Source: Triplophysa rosa
Lineage: Eukaryota; Chordata; Actinopteri; Cypriniformes; Nemacheilidae
DNA length: 64,000 nucleotides
NCBI RefSeq assembly: GCF_024868665.1
Contig: NC_079895.1
Coordinates: 2,558,785-2,622,784, forward strand
Direction: 5' to 3'
Both the position numbers and the translations under genes were made by a program. The notes beneath the pieces are model-generated. The model did not search any database, was not told the origin of the DNA, and saw nothing but the letters and a program-made list of their open reading frames with translations. This document shows, piece after piece, positions 49,501 to 61,000 of the stretch. Positions within the stretch are counted from its first letter, which is position 1, and the number at the start of each line of letters is the position of its first letter.

Positions 49501-51849
49501 TTTTATGGTACGAAGAATCAAGCCAGGGAATCATTGACCTCAACAGATATGCAGCCTGTTCGAAAATTCCCCAAAGACTTTTAATGGTGTTGGGCTTGTG
49601 GTCCGCTGAAGTTCTTTTGATAAAATAGAAGTTTTATATTTGTAGCACTCAGACACAGAAGACATTTTGTGTTAGAAATAAACAAAAACGGTGTAACTCA
49701 TATAAGTTTTTGATGTTCTGTTTATGCACCTGCATTGGTTAAAATAAACATATAAAAGCCACGTTTAAGATGATATGCAAAAATATGCCTAGTTCATGGC
49801 ACAGAAAGAGATTACGTTCTTGTCCAAGTCCATTTCAACATAAATCAATGAATGTATCAATGATTTGCACAGAAATTCGCTGGCTTGTTTTTCCTGCATG
49901 AGGCCTGTTGTATGAGCAGTTCATGAGAATGAGTTATTTAAAGTAATAAAGCTTTACCCAAACTGTCATATACTGAAATATTCCTTGTCTGAGCTTATTG
50001 GTCCTTGAGGCCTATTTCCCATGAGGAAAGAGACTCGCCTGTGAAATTTTAAGTCTCCAAGTCAAATGAGCAGTGCTTACATAATGGATGTTGCAAATTG
50101 AACTGCTTGCTGCTAGGCAACCATCCATCCCATAATTACACAAAATGCAATTAGCCCTCATGCATGCAAAGTTCACCACTGGAATAAAAAGTTCCACTAA
50201 TCCTTTAGTTACACTGTATTCCTAATGATGCTTTTGAAATGGCTGTAGAGTAAATGTTCAATAGAGCTCGGTTATTCTACAGAATTATAGATTCAGCATT
50301 CAGGTTTTACCTGCATTAAATATCGAGTTTCAATTGAGGGCTTGGACATATCCAGCCTGTTTTACAGCGAAGGTGACAATGTCCAAAATGAAACTCTTAT
50401 AAAAAAAGTGTTCAGAAATAGCTCACTCTTCGGCTTTATGCGCCACGTACACTTCCTTAAGATTCTCGAAGCGTCCTCTCCGTTAGCTGTGCTCCTGGGT
50501 TAGAGACTCTAGGCCCCTGTGGACCCACTTTATGCTGACAGCTGCTTTCTGTAGGAGCTGTGGCTGCACTGCAGATATGGATCAAAGCGCTGCCAGATAT
50601 TCATCCTTACAGTGGACAGATACCTACCACTGACAAATATGTCCGAACGAAGAAGATCCTCTGTACGCACACTTGCTTCTGGGCCAGATTTATCAGAGCT
50701 ACAGCATTCTTTGCTGGTTTTGTTTGTGCTATTTTGAAGCATTGGTTGGAAGCAAGGCTCTTGGTGTTTGTTCTTTTAGGTTATAATAGATGTTTAATAT
50801 TAAGAGGTACTAAGAACATGCATTTTCGGCACTTTTCTGCATTTTCGTTGAACATTTTTGAAATGGGTTTAAATGCGTTACATGTATGATGTGCCGTATT
50901 GGTAGACTGTTGTTTTGTCTGTTCTTTTGGTTTGATTCATTCTTTGTTGTCAATGTGAAATGCACGGTATAAATAAAGCTAAATTGCTGGTTCCAGAACG
51001 TCTTAATCCTTACGATAAATGCTGCAGTGTAAAGGGGATTAACTGTCTCTGTGACACTCCTCATTCAGATCCTGTAATCTCACGACTGTGAATAGTCGGG
51101 TAACTCATTGTCCCTGTTTACCCAGGACAATCCCAGTTTCACAAGGCGTGTCCTAATGTCATAACAACTCACCTGGTTTTAGCTATTAGCTTTAATCACT
51201 TAAAGAAGTATGTAATCAAGTCCTTTTCCTTATATATGTGAATATTTCAAACGTATAGTCATTGTTTAAGAATTAAGGACTATGAATCATAGGTTAATAT
51301 TGCACTGTCACTTTAAATTAAATGTAAATTTCATTTACAGTACTTTATGGTTTTAGTAACCAAGTCAAATCGAAACGTTTACATGTAGAAAGGTCAAATG
51401 TAAATGTATTTTGCAACGCAATGTCCCTGATTTAGTTACACTTTGTTTTGTAGAATAAATTAGATTTTTGAAAATACTTAGTTTTTTGTGTATTTCCTCC
51501 CTAGTACCATAGAGCGTATCACTGTTTACTTTTTATTTGGCTGTTTTGTTTGACATTTTCCGACCGACCAAATCTTGTGTCTTCTTGTAGCCCCCTGTTG
51601 GCCCTACTTCCTACCCAATGGCTCCGCCCAGTCCTGGAACCAACAGCACCAATCACAGCAGCAGTAGCAGCAGCACAGCCGGATGGGAACAGCTCAGCAA
51701 AACGAACCTTTACATTCGAGGCTTGCCACCGTCAACTACCGACCATGACCTGGTCAAGCTCTGCCAGCCGTGAGTACCATTCATTACTGGAGATATTGAT
51801 TGGATATTGATTTATCCCCTTTACCTTCAGATTGCTAAAGGATGTGTGC

Positions 51850-51938
<89 letters not shown>

Positions 51939-51939
51939 N

Positions 51940-52036
<97 letters not shown>

Positions 52037-55000
52037 CTTCACGAATTAAAGGATTAGTTCACCCAAAAATGAAAATTCTCTCATCATTTACCTACTGACT
52101 GATTCACACCCAAAATCTGAGCTGATATCTATTTCATAATGACTTATCTGAAACTCCAAAACAAAATAATCTTAAACACCTCCCATTTTTATGCTTCTCT
52201 GCAATTGCTGGTACTGTTCATTTGATACTGTTAAGTCATATTAGTGGTGAATACATCAACACATCTCTATGCAATATGAAGAAAGTAAATGCGGACAGAT
52301 TCTGTCAAAAAAAACCACCATTACACATTGCTTTATGCGCTATATTCAAAGACGTCTGAAGTCATGAGATGATTTTGTTTGAAGCACAGACTAGAGGAGG
52401 GTAAACTGATAAAGCACTTCATTTTTGGGTGAATTGTCCTATTAGAAAACACAAGAGTTAGATGTAAAGCTGTGAGAGGTTTTTATTGGCTGTGCTGAAC
52501 ACCAGGGCCGTGCCGCTCTCATTCTCTGGATGTGTCTCATTAAACCAAGTTCTGCTGCGGAAGATCGATGACCGTGTCCACTGGATCAAGACTCACATTG
52601 TTGCTTACAGGGTCACACTCGCAGTCCGTTTTCAGTTTCTTTATGAAAGCATGTGTAGTTTATTGATTGATGAATGATGTAGAGTCTGCTTGGTCAGATC
52701 TAAGGTCAGTCTGATACGATTGGAAATTGAGACTGTGTTTTAATGTCTTAAGTTAAGGGTCCTGTTTTGTGTGCAGTAGATATTAACAGGTTTTGCATCA
52801 TAGTGTGGATTACAACAGATTGTGCAAATGTTTTTTTTCTGTGGTAATAATCGCCATTATGCCAAAAATACTGATGATAGAGTAAACAATCCGTCATAAT
52901 CTATTTTTACCCTTCACTATGGTACAAGGTGATGTTATGTGTTAATTAGCATGTTTGTGACGTCATCGCGACGTACATGCGTTTACTCTCTGAACTTACT
53001 GTGTTTTAATACAACTGAATACCCAATAATGCCAAAGTAGTTTACATATTTAATGTTTCTGTTGTCAGACATAAAATAATAATTACAGACAAATGTTTAT
53101 GTTCATATGTCCAGTCAGTAACAATGACAGTCATTCATTCATTCACTTACAAGTAACTAAGCTGCTGTTTGGTCATGAACGGAGAAGACACAGAGAGACA
53201 TTTTTCCACAGTTAAGGTTTATCCAAAATGACGCTAGTCACTATCACTCTCCGAAGGAAAAAAGACTGTAAACACCGCACGACTGGTTTGTGCGTGCCTG
53301 TCCCTGCGTTCCATTTCGAAGTGATCATCCCTATGCCCTACTCTAGAGGGAAAAATTGTATCTCTTATTGTGTCTGTTTTAAATTCACTTGGCAAAAGGA
53401 GCAATAAAAACGACATCATCTTCTCTTTATTTGGAGCGACATTTTGTGTGGTGTCCCCTTCCCGAAGGGCCCTTCGGAGGACGATATATCCCGTTTGGAA
53501 CTCACAGTGTGTGTATATGAGAGCACGCGACGCGGGCGTCTGATTGAGTGACAGCATGCTAGCCTTGGAGAATCGGATCCAGAAACAACGCCACAAATAA
53601 CTTTAGAGATGCTGTGTTATTATAAAAAGTGTAAAAAGATTTTCAGTTCGTTTTGAAACTATGGTGAAAAAAATTAGACAGTGGCAGGCCGTCATAGTCT
53701 ATTGTACACGCCCCTTGCTCCGCACCGCACTCACGTTCTGATGAAAAGAAATTATTGGATGCTACCAACTCGACAAAAAGGGGAGTTTCAAACTGCCCTC
53801 ATTGTAATCCGTCAAAATGACAGACAGCCTTCAGATTTTTCCGTCACTGGTATAAAAAATCCAGAGAATTTTCAGTTAACGGGACCTCTGTTGATGAGTA
53901 AAGAAAGCATCATTGGTCTTAGTATTGTAATCACAGCCTGACTCTGTCTGAATAAACTTTCATATTTCAGGCACTCTCTATGGAGAAACTAGCGATATTC
54001 CCCTCTGTGATGAGAGCTATCAATAAAACATGAAGCATATGCCGGAGCACTTTGAGTCTATTGGGTCATTTTAAGCGATTTTCGAACAGAATCGGCCCTC
54101 AGAGGTCTCCAGTGAATGAAGATAGTAAAGAGATTGACAGATTACACTGCATCGCCACAGAGAAAAATGACACTTCAGAACGTTACAAACCATGTGAGAA
54201 AGTAAAAGCTATTCAGGACGGCAAGTGGAGATTTGCTTTGGTATGAATAATTTTATCTCATGGTAACTATAATATATCACGATACAAATATTTTTGTTAG
54301 CGTAACTTAGACCACTGATAGCCACGTATCTACCGTCATATAAGCAGTACATCAATGTCTATGGGTTAACACATCTCTGCCGTCATACTGTCCAGCAGTA
54401 CCTTCAAGGACAAAGATGCAACGTAAGAGATGGATGATTTCACAGAACCACAAGGTTTGTTGTGGCACCTCACTGTAGAGAACAGGCTCCATCAGAGAAC
54501 TGAATTATCGTGTTACTGAATCGCTGATGGCGTCTGGATGAAAGACCACTGAGGTGACTTTGAAATCTCATTTTCCTCCTCCGAGCCCGACATTCAACTT
54601 CCTCCTACACAAACAGGCACACACACACACATACAAATGTTGACTTTGCTGCTCATTCGGTCTCTCTATTCATTAGGAAAACATTCACAGTCTGTTAAGG
54701 GGCAGAAGGCTGAATTTCCATTTGTCATTGTCACGTCACAGAAAGCATGTAGTCTCTTTTAGGTGTGCTGGGTGTTAGGATGCTTAGTACGCATGTGCCA
54801 ACTAGTAGAGATTCTGCTATATCATTTAAATCATGGTAGATATATTTTGCTATTAGTGGGCACACGGTTTTACATTATTTGCAGTACATGGATTAGACTA
54901 ATGAGGGAACACAGTGTAATGTGGAAACATATGAAGAGTTTGTTTCCAAAATGAGAGAATTTTTTTAATTTTTATTATGTTATCATGTTTTTATTGGGTT

Positions 55001-58000
55001 TTATTGTGTTAGTTAGCTGTATTTTTTGAGTTATTATGGCTTAAATCAAAACAAACCAACTGCAGTTTGATTGATATTAAGTGGAATGCACAATAAAAAA
55101 ACATGATTTTAAAATCAATGTAAAAACGGAGTTATCTCATTTTGGAATTAAACTCCTCATATACTGTATGTATATACATGTATCAGCTGTATTACAATAA
55201 CTTCAAATGGGACTTATCAGATTTTACATGTTGAACTATTCATGTCTTATTCTTATGGGCCATTCAGATGTCTAAAAACGCAAGAGACGAAGCGCTCAGA
55301 TATGTTTTTTTAAAAAGCACAGCCTAGAACGCGAGGGTTTCGAGACGCGGGTTTCCGGACACAACCACTATGCGCCTCCTCCGCCATGTTGCCGTCAATT
55401 AAAACAGTTGTCATGCCAACGTTTGCCCCATCTCCAAATTCTTTTGATTGGTTCATTGCTTTTGGAACTGACATTGATGAGCAGCGCTGCATGTAAAAGT
55501 TTAATTTTTTTAAATTTGACAGCGTCTTAAAAACGCGGCGCTCGTGTGCGAGGGGCTTCAAAAGACGCGAGTGTAACGGTCATGCACGTCCGTTAAATGC
55601 GTTTTTACATAGAAAAACAATGGCCTCTTAGTCTTACTGGGTTTCAGTCTTAACTTGTGCCATGTAATGTGAATCTATGCCACAATAGCTGGCCGTAATA
55701 TTTAGTGTCCTAAATCTATTGTGTCTTTTTAACAAACTTGCACAATTGTTTGATCAAAAGTGTCATTTACTTCTTTAAGACATCCACTTAGTGAATGCCC
55801 GGCGTAGATGTCAGATGTGTGTCCTGCGATGTGAAGAACAACACAGTTCATCTGTGGACGCTGTGACGGTTTCACAGTCTGGATTACTGTTGGTTTTACA
55901 CACGAGTGACTCAGTGATGTGATGATCATCTCACCCCCTTGCTGTATTTAGCCTAATAACATCCTAAGCCTAAAGCTATTTGTCCTTTGACCTTTCCAGG
56001 GCACTTCTCTAGGAATCATATCAGGGCAGAGATAGAAAGGGCTTGCTGATGTGCCTCCAGATTGTCATGGCAGTGGAAAAACAGCTTTGATGGATTTTGT
56101 TTCTTGGAACCGAAGCTGAGGCTTAGCTCAAATTTGGTGTTTATTTCAGGAAATGCAAGTTTAGTGTTGATACATTCATCAGGGTGTGGTTTTCTGTTGT
56201 TTAAAAGTTTTTATTTCATTCTGCTAGGTTGATGTTTGCTAAAGAAAATGCTTTAAAAATGTCCTCGTTACTCTTAAAAAACATCTAGTTGATGTCAGTA
56301 CATGTAAGTCATATTTCCGTGAAAGCAGAGGAAATGCCTTGCAAAACCCCTTCTCTGTCTTTTTCTGAATTTCGCAGCTGTAGTAAGTAAAGAAAAAAAT
56401 CATTACAAATCTTTTGAAGAATAGGCCTATGTTTTTCATACACGTCACAAAAAATTATAACAACACATTCGCGAATCTAAAATTTTAGGCTTTAAGCTGG
56501 CTCATGAAGCATCGTCCAGCACTCCTACTATAGAGATCAATACACGGCTGCTGGATGGGTAACCTGAGCTGTAGGCAGACTCTATAATGGGATCAGGACT
56601 GGGCTTGAAATGGCAGGTGAAACGGCAGTCACATTGTTGTGAGCCTCCCTCCTCTCCGGAGCGATATTCTATCCGTCTCCCTACCTCCTCTGCATCGTCT
56701 GGCCACTGAAATTCAATTGTAATAGATTTTCAGCAAAAGCTAATGGAGAAGCAGTCTTATAGGACGTGTTTTTCCTTCTGATGGCCTCATCGTTTTCCAG
56801 TAAACCAGACGGTGTGGCACATAAAAAGACCCGTAAACGCCATGGTGCTGTTCTCTCTGTATGACAGTTGTCTTTTCATAACATATTTGCTCTGTCTGCA
56901 AATCTTATTTGTGTTTCATTCAGTTTGTGATTACTATTTCTTTAAAGTCGGCATGAAACGGAAGTAGCGATTGACTTTTTTCTGTATCGTGACATATACC
57001 CGAATTAAATGACTTCTGAAATGAGAATTTTTTTTAGGGCAGGACTTGATTTCATCCTCCGACAACTGATTGGATCGTTAAAAGGTGAAAGATTTGAACG
57101 CCAGTTTGCAATCTGTCAGTCATTGCAGCTCCGCCCTCGCGCCACTCTTTACAGTAATTACTTTTTTTTCACCACGCAACACCCCAAAGCGTTTGATTGA
57201 AGCACGGCATCCATAAGCTGCTCAGGTCGAGGGCGATGAGGGAGAAGGGGAGTTAGCAGTCGAGATCCTCGTAATTGATTAATATTAGGTCAATCGGTGG
57301 AAAACCCTCCATCCTCAGGAGAAGGAGAACATGAGGTCACCACAGTCCCAAGGAGAGTGGCACGGGCTTTAGCAGTCATCCGCGTTCATGTTTGGTTATT
57401 ATTTGAATGAGCTTAATGACCCTTTTTTGTCTGCTCATGCAGTCTTTGCTTGTGAGGTCACACTGGTCTTTCCTCTTGAGGTCAGAGGTCATGTTTTCAT
57501 CCACGTGCCGTGCAGCATTCCACTGCAGTTTTTATAACCTCCTCATAAATCAATCACATTGCCCGCATATTTCCTCCACAGATTCACAGTTCATTTCTAG
57601 CTTGGCAGTAGAGAGAAAATGTTGTCCTTTCCCAGCCATAATTTTTATCAAGAAAATGGCTTGTGTGTGTGGGTGTTTGTGTAGATGTTTAAAAATTTGT
57701 AAAACATTTGTCTGTTTCTTTTACAGGTATGGAAAAATTGTATCAACCAAGGCCATCTTAGACAAGACCACAAACAAATGCAAAGGTAGGTGTATGTTCT
57801 GTTTCTTTATTAGTGCAGCTCAGAATCTTTTATCTAAAATTTTACTTTAGTATGTGTTTCAATGTAATACTCAGACAGATGAAATGATTTCCTGTGAATC
57901 GTGACACTGAACAGAACTGTACACCAGCATCTGTTAAGTGAAACAAATTCCAGACATTTTTATTAGTTTTGGCTGTGGTGAAGGAAGAATGTGTTTGCGT

Positions 58001-61000
58001 CATGCTGGCGTCACAGTGTTTATTAAAGGGATACTTCACCCAAATATGAAAATTCTGTCATCAGTTACTCACCTTCGAGTTTTTCCAAATCTGTATTAAT
58101 TTCTTTGTTCTGATGAACACAGAGAAAGATATTTGGAATAATGCTTATAACCAGACAGATTCCCCCCATTGACTACCATAGTAGGAAAAATACAATGCTA
58201 GTCAAAAGTGCCCCAGAACTGTTTGTTGTCCTACATTCTTCAAAATGTCTTCTTTTGTGTTTATCAGAACAAAAAAAAAGATTAAGTAATTTTCCTACTA
58301 TGAGACATGTATAACAAAGGCACATGCTCTCATATATCAATTTTTTACTTCATTTTACATGCAAATGCTAGTATGCATTTCAGCATGCATAAGGGTTTGC
58401 ATTGCGATTTTTACTGGTCACACAGGTTTAATCTGGTCATCTGGTTTTGTGAGCAATGCATGTCACACTCACCTGTTCATTTTCTTTATTTTTGTGCACA
58501 AATTCAATACACACTAATAGACAGCAGCATTTACCTGCTTAAAAAGCATGTAAAATGCTAGTAAGGAGACTTCTGTGAACGTTTCTTAGTCATGATATGT
58601 GGTTGTTAAAGGGCTAGTTCACCCAAAAATAAAAAATCTGTCATCATTTACTCACGCTCTTGTCATTTCAAACCAGTATGACTTTCTTTCTTCAACAGAA
58701 CACAAAATAAGATATTTTGAAAGATGTTGTTAACTGGACCCCATTCATTTGCATTGGTTTTGTGTCCATACAATAGAAGTGAATGGGGTTCAGTGCTGTT
58801 CGGTTACCAACTTTGTTCAAAATATTTTCTTTTGTGTTCTGTTGGAGAAAGAAAGTCAGAAAGGTTTGAAATGACAAAAGGGTGAGTAAATGATGACAGA
58901 ATTTCCATTTTTGGGTGAACTATCACTTAAAGTTTCTATAAAGTAATCATCAATATTGACTTGATTGAAATGAACAGATTACCATTTGACTCATTTACAA
59001 AACTGAAACAAATGCAAGTCTGTGATCTTTAAGCACACTTTATCTGATATGTGAGTGCTTATGCAAGCATGTTTGCATTGAGTGTGTGTGACCTGCATTG
59101 CGTCATCGAACAGCTATGCTGGTGTCTGTATCCGGAAGCAGATATTCAGTCTGTCTGGTGCTGGTTTCCAGACCTCCCTTTGATGTCTTGAGTGTGATGT
59201 CTGCACAGCGTCACACTAGTTTTCATCAGTATTTTACAATTTCCCATAAAAATAACAGAAGTTCAAACAAGAAGTAAATAATAAAACCTATTTTTAGAGA
59301 GTATATCATCATATTTTTGGTGCTTTTTTTGTAAATAGATTTTACTTAAAAAAATAACAGAGTAATTTAAACAAAGATATATTCTCTTGAAAGGTCTTGC
59401 TTATCATGTACATGTAATGTAACTTGTTTTAAGGAGGTTCAGTTAATTACAGACAAAAATAGCATTCAAGAGAGTGAGTTTTAGCATTGTTGGGTTTGTT
59501 CCAGGGAAGGTTTTGATCCTGAGGGACTGTAAGGTCGGTGTATCTGGCTCTGTTCCTGGGCCTGGCACCTCAGGGCCCGCGTGGCTTAGTCAAAGCGCTC
59601 TGGATTATTTATGGGCCGAGTAATTTCAGCCAAGACCGAGGAGAGCGTTTGTGGAATTTGCTACACATCTTAGATTCCTGCAGTTCAGCACTGTCTACCC
59701 TGCATGAATGTCACCAGAAGTCAAATACAAAATGTTAAGCGAAATATCAGAAACACACAGAAATGCAAATATTCTACTTGTGACAGAAGATACAACCCAC
59801 AGTCAAACCAGCTAAACCAAACTTTCACTTTCACATAAAACTGCTAAACTCTCAAACTGGGTGATGTTTGGATGTTCACCTTATATTTGTGATGATTTAG
59901 CGGGTAATGTAAAATGAAGCAATATTTTGTTTATTTTAAATGCTCTTTTTATTTGGTGATCACGTTTCTTGAAAATTATTTTAATTTCACAACCTCCTAT
60001 GAGTATGAGAGTGTTGACATAGATTTTTTTTATAGCGTCTCTGATTTAAACTTCAGTTTTAAAGAGAGTTTATTGTAGAAAAATGTTATAAGATTTACTT
60101 AAAAAATTGAGAGAATTAAAGGAGTCATATGTCACTGCTAAAACGAATATTTATCGGTTGTTTTAGATGTAATGCAATGTGTATACACGATTTAAGGTTC
60201 AAAAACGCTGTATTTTCCACATACCGTGCATGTTTGTATCTCTTTGCCCCGCCTCTCTGAAACACGCAGATTTTTGACAAAGCTCATGGCTCTGAAAAGC
60301 GAGGTGTGCTATGATTGGCCAGTTAACCAGTGCGTAGTGATTGGTCGAATACTGCAAGCGTGTGATGGAAATGTAACGCCTCTTACCATATTTGGAACAT
60401 CAGGTTCCTCTTCAATTGTACTGACAGGTACGCCCATCTTACTTGCGTATACATTTGGGCAGTCTCAGTCAAATCATGCCACGAACTGATGTAGATTTGT
60501 GGGGGTGTGGTTGCACGAGGCGTTTCAGGCAGGTCTGGGTGAGCATTTGCTTTTAGATAGAATGCATATTTTGTTCCGACACTTTCATTTTTGCAATTTT
60601 ACGTGTCTAATACATGTATGGGCAACTTATAACACACCAAAGACACAGAAAAACATGTAATCGTGCCATATGACCCCTTTAAATGAGAGAATTAGAGACT
60701 GTGTCATTCAGTTTTGATCTGCTATCTCAGCAGCAGCTATCAAATGTTTGTAATGGCACCTCCCTTTATTTTAGCCGTGCTTTGTGAACATATTTCTGTC
60801 TTGTGCGTCACATGTGTATTATGGCTATAAATCAGGATGTTTTAAACTGTGTTTGTGGTTTGACCTGTTCGCTGATTAAATATAGCAACCGGCTGTGGCA
60901 GAGGAGCATGAAAGCAGAGTCTGATCTGATCTTGGATCAGCTTCCGTGTAGGTTTAATTGTTCGTGTTAAAGGACGCAAACGCTGACAGTGGTCCTGTTC

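Larger units (their letters stand above)
46019..51590. other. rbms1 intron between the alternative first exon and exon 2
   Basis: A (TG)n run at 46524-46559. Repeat-free, GC-balanced blocks at 47090-47340 and 50000-50210 are candidate regulatory elements; the second contains the RFX-like GCTAGGCAACC. No exon was recognised. Confidence 0.4.

Noticed and set aside
51807..52098. Cys-Val and His-Thr ORFs near rbms1 exon 2
   Set aside because: Translation of the TG repeat with an N; no splice or coding support.
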